Shown in pieces: positions 27,103-35,192 of a stretch of DNA of 64,000 nt. The notes under the pieces are model-generated. The model was not told the DNA's origin. It worked only from the letters and a program-made list of their open reading frames with translations, and did not search any database. Origin of the DNA: Alphaproteobacteria bacterium (GTDB lineage Bacteria; Pseudomonadota; Alphaproteobacteria; Thalassobaculales; Thalassobaculaceae); NCBI GenBank assembly GCA_024742275.1, contig JANSYS010000010.1:62001-126000 (forward strand). Direction: 5' to 3'. Made by a program: the position numbers and the translations under genes. Position 1 is the stretch's first letter. Every line of letters starts with the position of its first letter.

Positions 27103-27591
27103 CTACTGGTTCTGCTGGCGCCATAAGGAGGGATGCTCGAACTTCAGGCCCCAAATTCCGGCCTTCTCCCGCTTCGCCATCTGCTCCAGTGGTGCATAGT
27201 CCGGTCGCTCGTCGGGCAGAGCCAAGGCCCACCCCGTGCGGACCATACGGGTGTTGAGGTTCACGTCGCCAGCATAGCAGGTGCCGATCAACCGGCCGCT
27301 GTCCTCGGTGCCTTCCGCGACGCAGATGACGCTGATCCGTCCGACCATTTCGCGCAAGGCATCCATCGCCTGAATGCCGCACTGAAACGGTCGTCCGAAT
27401 TCGTTTTCGCAGTATTGGTCTGTTTCCGGTGCGTCGATCCCCGACAGCCGCACTTCCTGCCGCCCGATGAACAGCGTATCGCCGGATGTAATCTGGGGAC
27501 GCCCCTTCAGTTGCTGCGCTTGGACGACATCCGCGCTCCCGAGGATCCCGACAGCCAGGATCAGCCCCATCGCCGCCACGGTTGTCCTCAT
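27103..27591 (-). CDS. Secreted staphylococcal-nuclease-like protein
   Basis: Predicted 162-residue thermonuclease-family (SNase-like) protein with a signal peptide ending QAQ near residue 26. The conserved set is intact: D38 (SGDTL), R48, D53 and E56 in VRLSGIDAPETDQ, and R100 in SGRLIGTCYAG, equivalent to the Ca2+ ligands and catalytic Arg/Glu of SNase. Cysteines at 61, 71, 90 and 105 could form disulphides, fitting a periplasmic or secreted nuclease. The ATG at 27591 is chosen over an upstream start because it begins the signal peptide directly. Confidence 0.87.
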   Translation of the reverse strand: MRTTVAAMGLILAVGILGSADVVQAQQLKGRPQITSGDTLFIGRQEVRLSGIDAPETDQYCENEFGRPFQCGIQAMDALREMVGRISVICVAEGTEDSGRLIGTCYAGDVNLNTRMVRTGWALALPDERPDYAPLEQMAKREKAGIWGLKFEHPSLWRQQNQ

Positions 27592-27686
27592 GTAATCACC
27601 TACGATGTTTCCAGACGGGCTCGCCAAGCCGACCGCAGTCTATATGAGAACCTCCCCGGTGCCGATACCCGGTCTAATCGTCTCGG

Positions 27687-28517
27687 CTAGAGGATTTCGA
27701 GCGGTTGCTTTGCGGTGGGCGGCGGGAAAGCGGAGTCCAGCGCGGCCATGTCGGCGCCGTCCAGACCGACCTCGAGAGCGGCGGCGTTCTCGCGGACATG
27801 GTCGGCGCGTGCGGCCTTGGGGATGGCGATCACGCCGTCCCGTCGCAGAACCCAGGCGAGAGCCACAGCAAGATCCGACACCCCGTGCTTTTCGGCGATC
27901 GGTTTCAGGGCGGCATGGCGGGCCAGGCGACCCTGCTCCAGCGGAGAGTAGGCCATGACCGGCATGCCCCGGCTCTCGCACCACGGAAGCAGGTCGTACT
28001 CCGGTCCCCGACGGTCAAGGTTGTAGAGGATCTGGTTGGTCGCGCAGGCCCCGCCGCCGACATCGTCGACCTCCTGCATCTCGTCCGCGTCGAAATTGCT
28101 GACGCCCCAATAGCGGATCTTGCCGTCCTGGCGAAGCTGGTCGAACGCGGCGATCGTCTCCGCCAGCGGGTGGGATCCCGGCCAGTGCAGCAGATACAGG
28201 TCGATGGTCTCGACGCCCATGCGCCGCAGACTCTTCTCGCAGGCTTCGACCGTACCGGCGCGGTCGGCGTTGAACGGCAGAACCTTGGAAACGATGAAGA
28301 GGCCGTCGCGGCGACCGGCAATGGCCTCGCCGACCACTTCTTCCGAGCCGCCCGACGCATACATCTCGGCTGTATCGATCAGGGTCATGCCAAGATCGAT
28401 ACCGAGCCGCAGAGCGTCGGCCTCCACCGCCCGATCCGATCCCCGTTCGCCCATATGCCAGGTTCCAAGTCCGAGCGCCGGAACTGCCTCTCCGCCCGGC
28501 AGGGTCACCGTCTTCAT
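27687..28517 (-). CDS. Aldo/keto reductase
   Basis: Predicted 276-residue NADPH-dependent aldo/keto reductase. The AKR tetrad is D48, Y53, K78 and H111 within LIDTAEMYASGG, IVSKVLPFN and LLHWPGSHP. GVSNF and the C-terminal IPKAARADHVREN cofactor segment are present. GGGGGAG precedes the ATG at 28517, which overlaps the crotonase-like stop (ATGA). Third gene of a coupled operon with genes at 28514 and 29281; it may reduce an aldehyde or ketone produced there. Confidence 0.9.
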   Translation of the reverse strand: MKTVTLPGGEAVPALGLGTWHMGERGSDRAVEADALRLGIDLGMTLIDTAEMYASGGSEEVVGEAIAGRRDGLFIVSKVLPFNADRAGTVEACEKSLRRMGVETIDLYLLHWPGSHPLAETIAAFDQLRQDGKIRYWGVSNFDADEMQEVDDVGGGACATNQILYNLDRRGPEYDLLPWCESRGMPVMAYSPLEQGRLARHAALKPIAEKHGVSDLAVALAWVLRRDGVIAIPKAARADHVRENAAALEVGLDGADMAALDSAFPPPTAKQPLEIL

Positions 28518-29284
28518 CTGCGTCTCCCCCGTTGCTCGCGCGCGCTGCGCACATTCTCCTGATAGCGGACAACCCGGTCCTTGAGACCCGGCCGCGATGC
28601 GGAGGCGACAAGCGCCGCCATGTCCCGCGCACCCAAATCCTCCGACCGGCCGTCGTCGAGGGTCAGGCTTCCCACCGTCGCAAGCGTTCCCGGTTCGAGC
28701 CGAGCGGCCATTGCGGCATAGCGGCCGATTTCGTCGTCGACGGCGTCCTCGGCGATCACCGCATCGATCAGGCCGACCGCCACAGCCTCGTCCTGATCGA
28801 GAAGCCCGCCGCCGGCAATTATCTCCATCGCCCGGTCCGATCCCACCCGTCCCGCCAGCCGCCGGGTACCGAGGGCGATTCCGAAACCGGCACCGGGAAA
28901 CGCGAACCGCCCAGTCCCGACGACCAACCGCCGCCGACACGCCGCAACCAGATCCGCACCCGCGCCCATAGCCGCACCCCGTACCAGCGCCATGGTCGGC
29001 ATCGGCGCGCGATACACCGCCTGCAACAGCGTCTCGATCCGCACCAACCGTAGCAGCAGGTCGCCGTCGCTCAGGCTATCGAGGTCACTCAGGTTGAAAC
29101 CCGCGCAGAAATGCTTGCCCATTCCTTCAAAAACGATCAGCCGCACCCCGTCTTCTGCCGCCGCATCGATCGCCGACAGCAGTGCCTCGACGATTTCAGG
29201 ACTAAGTGCGTTGCTGCTCTCCGGGCGATTCAGCGCGAGATGCAGAACCGCTCCGTCGCGGCGCGCGGCGACGGGATCGCTCAC
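28514..29284 (-). CDS. Crotonase-superfamily protein lacking both catalytic glutamates
   Basis: Predicted 256-residue enoyl-CoA hydratase/isomerase family member; these bind acyl-CoA thioesters. The oxyanion-hole segments are visible (GKHFCAGFNLSDLDSL and RGAAMGAGADLVAACRR). The two hydratase glutamates are replaced: the CEL position is ADL and the PE position is PG (FAFPGAGFGIALG). It is therefore unlikely to be a hydratase; another crotonase activity (isomerase, thioesterase, decarboxylase) is possible. The GTG at 29284 overlaps the stop of the upstream gene (GTGA), so it is translated by coupling; the longer open frame upstream is an antisense shadow. Confidence 0.83.
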   Translation of the reverse strand: MSDPVAARRDGAVLHLALNRPESSNALSPEIVEALLSAIDAAAEDGVRLIVFEGMGKHFCAGFNLSDLDSLSDGDLLLRLVRIETLLQAVYRAPMPTMALVRGAAMGAGADLVAACRRRLVVGTGRFAFPGAGFGIALGTRRLAGRVGSDRAMEIIAGGGLLDQDEAVAVGLIDAVIAEDAVDDEIGRYAAMAARLEPGTLATVGSLTLDDGRSEDLGARDMAALVASASRPGLKDRVVRYQENVRSAREQRGRRR

Positions 29285-30348
29285 CCCGCCGCTCCAAGGG
29301 CATCGGCGATCGCCTTGCCAGCGTCGGACGTGGACGCGGTTCCGCCGAGATCGACGGTACGGCCCGACTGGCTGGCCAGGGCCGTATCGACAGCATCCTC
29401 CAACGCCACGGCGGCCCGCAACGCTGTATCGTCGCCATTGTGTCGCGCGATCCAACCAATCAGCATGGCGGTGGACAACACCAGCGACGTGGGGTTTGCG
29501 ATGCCGCGTCCCGCGATGTCGGGTGCCGTCCCGTGAGCCGCCTGCGCGATGGCATACCGGTCGCCGGCGTTCAGGGACCCGGCAACACCCAACCCACCGG
29601 CCAGCTCCGCCGCCTGGTTCGACAGGATGTCGCCGAACATGTTCGTGGTGCAGATGACGTCGAACCGTTCCGGCTCGCGCACCAGCAGCGAGGCCATGGC
29701 GTCGACCAGGACCTCTTCTACCTCGACGCCACTCTCTTCCCGCGCCGCCGCCTGCACGGCATTGCGGAACAGACCGTCGGACAGTTTCAGCACGTTCGAC
29801 TTGGTGACGATCGTAAGCTTCTTGCGTCGTCCTGCGGCCAGCGCCGCCGCCGCGCGGCCGATCCGCTCGGAGCCCTGCCGCGTGATCTTGCGCACCGCCA
29901 GGGCGAGGTCCGGGGTCGGCATGAACTCGCCGGAACCGATGTGCATCGTGCGGTCGGCATAGAAGCCTTCGGTATTCTCCCGGGCGATCACCAGATCCAT
30001 CGACTTGGCCAGAGATGGCACGCCGGCACGCGTGCGCGACGGTCGGATGTTGGCGTAGAGATCGAGCCGTTTGCGGAACTCTGCAGAGGGGTTGAGGCCG
30101 CCCTCCGCCGGGGGCGGGTAGGAGGCCGTGTCCACCGGGCCGAGAATAACGCCGTCCACCGCTGTCGACCGCCCGAAGGTGTGATCGCTGACGGTAACGC
30201 TGTCCCGCTTCAGGCCCTCAAGTCCGACCCGACCGGTCTCGATTTCCAGCCCGAACCGATAGACCGTCTCCAGCCGCTCCAGCACCGACACGACGACATC
30301 CGATATCTCCGGACCGATCCCGTCTCCGGGCAAGAGCAACAGTCTCAT
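29281..30348 (-). CDS. Isocitrate/isopropylmalate dehydrogenase-family oxidative decarboxylase
   Basis: Predicted 355-residue beta-decarboxylating dehydrogenase acting on a (2R)-2-hydroxyacid with a beta-carboxylate. It starts LLLLPGDGIGPEI and has ENTEGFYADR, TKSNVLKLSD (catalytic Lys region), ICTTNMFGDILSNQAAELAGGLG (metal-binding Asp) and HGTAPDIAGRGIANPTS. ENTEGFYADR resembles homoisocitrate/tartrate-type members rather than LeuB. First gene of a three-gene coupled unit; no leu genes are near, so leucine synthesis is unlikely. Substrate unassigned. Confidence 0.85.
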   Translation of the reverse strand: MRLLLLPGDGIGPEISDVVVSVLERLETVYRFGLEIETGRVGLEGLKRDSVTVSDHTFGRSTAVDGVILGPVDTASYPPPAEGGLNPSAEFRKRLDLYANIRPSRTRAGVPSLAKSMDLVIARENTEGFYADRTMHIGSGEFMPTPDLALAVRKITRQGSERIGRAAAALAAGRRKKLTIVTKSNVLKLSDGLFRNAVQAAAREESGVEVEEVLVDAMASLLVREPERFDVICTTNMFGDILSNQAAELAGGLGVAGSLNAGDRYAIAQAAHGTAPDIAGRGIANPTSLVLSTAMLIGWIARHNGDDTALRAAVALEDAVDTALASQSGRTVDLGGTASTSDAGKAIADALGAAG

Positions 30349-30560
30349 CGTGCCTCCCTGGCCGCCGTTTGCCTGCCCCCGCCGGGCGGCCGGCCGATTT
30401 CGTTCTTTTGTAGGACGTCCGCAACGAAAGCGTCACGTACCGCCTGTATCCAGGTGCCAGGAAAGCGCGCGACCAGACGCGCCCCGCTTCGATGGCCGGA
30501 CGCTCAACGCACGGCGTTAAGACCCGGCCCGCCACCTTTGACGTCTAGGGAGACATACCC

Positions 30561-32471
30561 ATGGATCGCTTGCAAGACATCGAAATGCGAATCGCGGACC
30601 ACGGCCTGTCCTTCGACGAGTGGGACGAGCTGCAGTCGCCGCGCACGGCCGAGACCGACTTCGACCGTGTCGTGGATCGGGCCATGTCCCGGCGCGGTTT
30701 CCTTGGCGGGCTCGCCGTCTTCGGCGGCGCCGCCGCGCTGCTTGGCACCTCGGCCCTGACCCCGGCGCGCGCCGCGTCACGCCTCGGATTCGACGCCGTC
30801 TCCGCCAACACCCTCGACACGATCACCGTCCCGGACGGCTACCGCTGGCATGCCGTCGCCACCTGGGGCGAACCCCTCTGGTCCGACGCGCCGGCGTTCG
30901 ATCAGGCGACCCGCGGCACCGGCGCCAGCCAGGAACGGGCTTTCGGCGACAACAACGACGGCATGGCCCTGTTCTCCGACGGCACCCGCACGGTGCTCGC
31001 CGTGAACAACGAATACACCAACCGGTCGATCATCTACGGCGCACGCGCGACCGGTCTGCCCGAAAACGCGGACGACGTGCGCAAGGGCAAGGCGGCCCAC
31101 GGCATCTCGGTCATGGAGATCGCGGAAACCGACGGCACCTGGGGCATCGTCAAGGACAGCACTTACAACCGGCGCATCACCGCGGACACGCCGATCGAAA
31201 TCACCGGACCGGCGCGCGGCCACGATCTCCTCAAAACGGAGGCGGATCCGAGCGGCACGACCGCGCTCGGCACCTGGAACAACTGCGGCAACGGCCGCAC
31301 CCCATGGGGCACCTATCTGGCCTGCGAGGAGAACTTCAACGGCTACTTCTCCTCCTCCGATGCCTCCTACACGCCAAGCGCCGAGCTCTCCCGCTACGGC
31401 GTGAAGACCGAGGACTGGGGCTACGCCTGGGCCACGGCAGACGAGCGCTTCGACATCTCGAAGCATCCCAACGAGCCGAACCGCGCCGGCTACGTGGTCG
31501 AGATCGATCCTCTCGACCCGACATCGACCCCGAAGAAGCGCACGGCCCTCGGGCGCTTCAAGCACGAGAACGCCGAACTGGTGGTCGACAATTCCGGACA
31601 CGTGGTCGTCTACATGGGCGACGATGAGCGCGGCGAGTTCCTCTACAAGTTCGTCTCCGAGGGCGCCTACAGCATCGGCGGCGACAACGCAGACCTGCTG
31701 GATTCCGGGACCCTGTACGTCGCCCGCTTCCACGACGACGGCACCGGCGACTGGCTGGCCCTGACGCCGGAGACCACCGGCATGGCCTCCCAGGCGGAAA
31801 TCTCGGTGCATACCCGCCAGGCCGCCTCGGCGGTCGGCGCGACCACGATGGATCGCCCGGAATGGGTCGCGGCCAACCCGAAGAAGGCGGAGATCTACTG
31901 CTGCCTGACCAACAACAAGAACCGGGGCGTCAAGCCGAACGCCGGCGGCGACGACACCTCGGTCAACGGCCCGAACCCGCGCGAGAAGAACAACTACGGT
32001 CAGATCGTGCGCTGGATGCCGGAGAACGGCGACCACACGGCGACCGGCTTCGCCTGGGATCTGTTCGTCCTGGCCGGCAACCCGACGGTCCATTCCGACG
32101 CCTATGCCGGATCCGAGAACGTGACCGCCGACAACATGTTCAACTCGCCCGACGGGCTCGCCTTCGACAGCACGGGTCTGATGTGGATCCAGACCGACGG
32201 CAACTACAGCAACGAGGGCGACTTCGCCGGGATGGGCAACAACCAGATGCTGATCGGCGACCCGGAGACCGGCGAGATCAAACGCTTCCTGGTCGGCCCG
32301 AACGAGTGCGAAGTCACCGGCATCACCTGGAGCCCGGACCGCCGGACGGTCTTCGTCGGCATCCAGCATCCGGGCGAAAAGGGCAACAGCCACTTCCCCG
32401 GCGGCGGCGCCTCGGTCCCGCGCTCCTGCGTCATCGCCATCCGGCGCGAGGACGGCGGCCTGATCGGTTGA
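30561..32471 (+). CDS. PhoX-like phosphatase (DUF839), Tat-exported
   Basis: Predicted 636-residue periplasmic phosphatase of the PhoX/DUF839 family, which uses Fe and Ca cofactors to release phosphate from organic esters. A twin-arginine motif SRRGFL (43-48) and hydrophobic stretch lead to a cleavage near PARAAS, so it is exported folded. Family motifs include NNEYTNRS, GTWNNCGNGRTPWGTYLACEENFNGYF, YVVEIDP, VYMGDDERGEFLYKFVS and SPDGLAFDSTGLMWIQTDG. The N-terminal 40 residues before the Tat motif are longer than average for a signal but common in PhoX. No Pho box is obvious upstream. Followed by a strong hairpin. Confidence 0.92.
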   Translation: MDRLQDIEMRIADHGLSFDEWDELQSPRTAETDFDRVVDRAMSRRGFLGGLAVFGGAAALLGTSALTPARAASRLGFDAVSANTLDTITVPDGYRWHAVATWGEPLWSDAPAFDQATRGTGASQERAFGDNNDGMALFSDGTRTVLAVNNEYTNRSIIYGARATGLPENADDVRKGKAAHGISVMEIAETDGTWGIVKDSTYNRRITADTPIEITGPARGHDLLKTEADPSGTTALGTWNNCGNGRTPWGTYLACEENFNGYFSSSDASYTPSAELSRYGVKTEDWGYAWATADERFDISKHPNEPNRAGYVVEIDPLDPTSTPKKRTALGRFKHENAELVVDNSGHVVVYMGDDERGEFLYKFVSEGAYSIGGDNADLLDSGTLYVARFHDDGTGDWLALTPETTGMASQAEISVHTRQAASAVGATTMDRPEWVAANPKKAEIYCCLTNNKNRGVKPNAGGDDTSVNGPNPREKNNYGQIVRWMPENGDHTATGFAWDLFVLAGNPTVHSDAYAGSENVTADNMFNSPDGLAFDSTGLMWIQTDGNYSNEGDFAGMGNNQMLIGDPETGEIKRFLVGPNECEVTGITWSPDRRTVFVGIQHPGEKGNSHFPGGGASVPRSCVIAIRREDGGLIG

Positions 32472-32498
32472 TCGATCGTCAGGACTTGTGAACACTGC

Positions 32499-32522
32499 GA
32501 GGGCGGCTGACGAGCCGCCCTC
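32499..32522 (+). terminator. Terminator after the PhoX-like gene
   Basis: Perfect 10-bp stem GAGGGCGGCT (32499-32508) and AGCCGCCCTC (32513-32522) with loop GACG. Only a weak T-run follows. Placed 28 bp after the stop, before the next gene's ribosome site. Confidence 0.65.
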
Positions 32523-32541
32523 ATCTCTTGGAGCCTACACG

Positions 32542-33018
32542 ATGACCAAAACGGCCGTTGGAGCGCCACCCGCGAGCGGCTGGAACCGGATGGCGCCGGA
32601 ACTCATCGTCAGCGACCTGGAGACCAGCCTAGACTATTGGTGCGACGTGCTCGGATTCGACGTCGCGTACCGCCGGCCGTCAGAGCGCTTCGCTTTCCTC
32701 GATCTGGCCGGCGCCCAGATCATGCTGCGCGAGCGCGACGGCAAGTGGCAGACCGGCCCGTTGGAACCGCCGCTTGGCCGAGGTGTAATGTTCCAGATCC
32801 TGACTGACGATCTACCGGCCCTGGAACGCCGTCTGAAAGACCGGCGTTTGCCCGTATACGCGGGTCCGCGCGAAGTCTGGCGGCAAACAGGCGACCGCGA
32901 ATGTGGCCAGCGGGAAGTCTTCGTACAGGACCCGGACGGCTATCTGATCATGATGAACGCCGATCTCGGAGAACGCCCGCTCAGCCTCGGGACAGGAGAT
33001 CCAGGGCCGTCGCGTTGA
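32542..33018 (+). CDS. VOC family (bleomycin-resistance/glyoxalase-like) protein
   Basis: Predicted 158-residue single-domain-pair VOC protein. The pattern APELIVSDLETSLDYWCDVLGFDVAYRRP near residues 15-45 and the tail VFVQDPDGYLIMMNAD fit bleomycin-resistance/dioxygenase-like members. GGAG precedes the ATG at 32542. The open frame starts earlier (GTG at 32488), but that extension crosses the terminator hairpin and is not favoured. Its 3' end overlaps the convergent alpha/beta hydrolase by 38 bp. Confidence 0.83.
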   Translation: MTKTAVGAPPASGWNRMAPELIVSDLETSLDYWCDVLGFDVAYRRPSERFAFLDLAGAQIMLRERDGKWQTGPLEPPLGRGVMFQILTDDLPALERRLKDRRLPVYAGPREVWRQTGDRECGQREVFVQDPDGYLIMMNADLGERPLSLGTGDPGPSR

Positions 33019-33853
33019 ACCAGTCCGCGTCCTCGTACTGCACCCAGTGTCCGATACCGGCGCGCATGGCGATACCGGCCTCGGGCTGGATCTCCCTCAG
33101 CGCCGCGTGGCGGGCCTCGAAATAGCCGACCGCCGTCACGTCCTCGCCGCCCCAGATCAGGTTGATCCGGCCCTTGATGAGCGGGAAGGTCCGCGAGAGC
33201 CGGTCGCTGAGCGAGATCGGGCGCGAGCGGATGCGGTTGCGCGCCATGTTGATCTCCTGGATGTGGTCGGCCAGGGGATCGATGTTGGCCTTGTTGGCGA
33301 ACATCAGGATACCGAGATTGTGTCGGCGCAGGCGGGCCTGCTCCTCTGCCGGCAAGTCCGGGGTGATGCGGATCATCTGCTGGGTGACCGGGCTGCGCGC
33401 CCCCATACCCGCCGCTCCGACCCCCGTATAACTGACCACCCGCTCGCCCAACGACGCCGCCGTAAGCCCGCCGATGATCGATCCGAAGGAGAAGCACATC
33501 AGCCGGATCGGCTCGCTTTCCCCCGTCACCCGCCGCACGCCGTCGGTGACGATAGCGGCCAGGCTGTCGGCGTCGTAAGGCTGATCCGGGTCGTCGCTGT
33601 CGCCTTGCCCCGGCATGTCGGCGGAGATCACCCGGTAGTGTCCGGCGAGAACCTCGACATTCCGCACCCAGTGGTTCCACGATCCGAAGCCGCCATGAAG
33701 CAGGATCAGCGGTTCCGCGCGGGTCGAGCCCCACTGCCGCCAGACCATGGTCCCGTTCCCGCAAGGAGTGCGGATCTCCGTGGCCAAGGCATCGAGACGG
33801 GCGAGTTCGGCGGCAGGGGAAGCGCCGGCCGACGGCGCGGGAGAGGTCGACAT
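32981..33853 (-). CDS. Alpha/beta hydrolase with an FSFGS nucleophile elbow
   Basis: Predicted 290-residue cytosolic hydrolase. The oxyanion motif HGGFGSWNHW is at 53-62, the nucleophile S122 sits in CFSFGS (the first Gly of the common GxSxG is Phe), an acidic residue follows near D235-239 (WGGEDVT), and the catalytic His is in GIGHWVQ near 268-270. HGGFGS and DMPGQGDSD are typical of ester or C-C hydrolases. Substrate unknown. It converges with the VOC gene with 38 bp of overlapping coding sequence. Confidence 0.83.
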   Translation of the reverse strand: MSTSPAPSAGASPAAELARLDALATEIRTPCGNGTMVWRQWGSTRAEPLILLHGGFGSWNHWVRNVEVLAGHYRVISADMPGQGDSDDPDQPYDADSLAAIVTDGVRRVTGESEPIRLMCFSFGSIIGGLTAASLGERVVSYTGVGAAGMGARSPVTQQMIRITPDLPAEEQARLRRHNLGILMFANKANIDPLADHIQEINMARNRIRSRPISLSDRLSRTFPLIKGRINLIWGGEDVTAVGYFEARHAALREIQPEAGIAMRAGIGHWVQYEDADWFNATALDLLSRG

Positions 33854-33942
33854 GGACGGATCGAAGCGGGGCGGCGGGCGGAAGTCAACGCCTCAACTGG
33901 CGCGGCGCCCAGCGCACGACCGGATCGGAACGCTGATTCAGT

Positions 33943-35181
33943 CTAGCGGCGCAACTCCGGCACGACGATCACCAGCAGCAGCATCGCCACCAGCCCCTCG
34001 AGCGAGATCACCGTCAGCGCCATGGATCCGCCGAGCCAGTCGGCCAGCCAGCCGACATGCAGCACCCCGATCGGCCCGGCGCCGATACAGACCGACAGAA
34101 TACCCATCAGGCGGGACCGGATCTCCGGCGGCGCTTCCGCGAACATGATGGCGCTCTGCATGGACGCGAACCCGGATATCCCAAGCCCGGCCACGACCAG
34201 AACCATCAGCGCCCCGGAGTAGGTGGTCTGGAGAGAGAACACGAAGATGCAGACCACGAACAGGGCGGATCCGAAAAGGTAGATCCGGCGGTACCGTTCA
34301 GGCGCCGCCAGGAAGGCGGCGGCCATCGCGCCGGCGAACGCGCCCGCTCCCTCCACCGACAGCAGCAGGCCGATCCATACCGCATCGACGCCGAAGGTCT
34401 CCTTGCCGACCACGGGAATCATGGCGGCGTAGGGAAAGGCGAACAGGTTGACGATCACGGTGACGCCGAGATGGCCGACCAACGCCCGCGAGCGGCGCAG
34501 ATACGCGAAACCGTCTCGGATCTCGGCAAAAAGAGCGAAGGGTCGCGGCTCCCGCGCGGCCGGTCGATAGACCACCAGCACGGCCAGCAGCACGGAAACG
34601 GCGAAGATCGTGGCGGAAACCGTGTAGATCCCGTGCATGCCGATGGTCGCGTAGAGGCCGCCGCCGGCGATCGGCCCGACCATGCGAGTCGCGTTGTTGG
34701 AGGCGCTGTCCATGGACATCGCCGCGCCGAGGCGGGCGCTTCCGACCATCTCGCCAAGGATCGTTCGGCGCACCGGAAAATCGGTTGACCAGCCCAGTCC
34801 GGACAGAAAGGCGCCGAGGCCGACCTGCCAAAGCGTCAGGGTGCCGGCCCAGGCGGATACGGCCAAGGCGCCCGCCGTCAACGCCATCAGAGCCAGTGAG
34901 CCGACAAGCAGGAGCTTTCGGTCGAGCCGGTCGGCGATAACCCCGGTGACCGACCCGAACAGCGCCATCGGCGCCATCCGCAGCATGGTCATCAGGCCGG
35001 TGAGCGTGGCCGAGCCGGTTTCGGCGAAGACCCAAACGCCCACGGCCAGCATCTCCAACCAGCGCATCGCGCCCATCAGGACGCCGATGGTCCAGAGCTT
35101 TCGGAAGGTGGGATCGGCGACGAGGGAAAGCGGACCGGCAGTCCGGCTTCGCGTGTCGTCGGCCCCGGTTGGCGATGCCAT
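33943..35181 (-). CDS. MFS transporter (EntS/DHA3-like)
   Basis: Predicted 412-residue inner-membrane permease with about 12 helices and GVIADRLDRKLLLVG (motif A) between helices 2 and 3. It lies 11 bp after the aminotransferase stop in the same orientation, so it belongs to the LLM-aminotransferase-MFS unit and may export or import the molecule processed there. C-terminus is short (LLVIVVPELRR). Substrate unknown. Confidence 0.85.
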   Translation of the reverse strand: MASPTGADDTRSRTAGPLSLVADPTFRKLWTIGVLMGAMRWLEMLAVGVWVFAETGSATLTGLMTMLRMAPMALFGSVTGVIADRLDRKLLLVGSLALMALTAGALAVSAWAGTLTLWQVGLGAFLSGLGWSTDFPVRRTILGEMVGSARLGAAMSMDSASNNATRMVGPIAGGGLYATIGMHGIYTVSATIFAVSVLLAVLVVYRPAAREPRPFALFAEIRDGFAYLRRSRALVGHLGVTVIVNLFAFPYAAMIPVVGKETFGVDAVWIGLLLSVEGAGAFAGAMAAAFLAAPERYRRIYLFGSALFVVCIFVFSLQTTYSGALMVLVVAGLGISGFASMQSAIMFAEAPPEIRSRLMGILSVCIGAGPIGVLHVGWLADWLGGSMALTVISLEGLVAMLLLVIVVPELRR

Positions 35182-35192
35182 GGGGGCGCCCG

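Noticed and set aside
30349-30560. Pho box upstream of the PhoX gene
   Set aside because: No convincing tandem CTGTCAT-like heptamers were seen.
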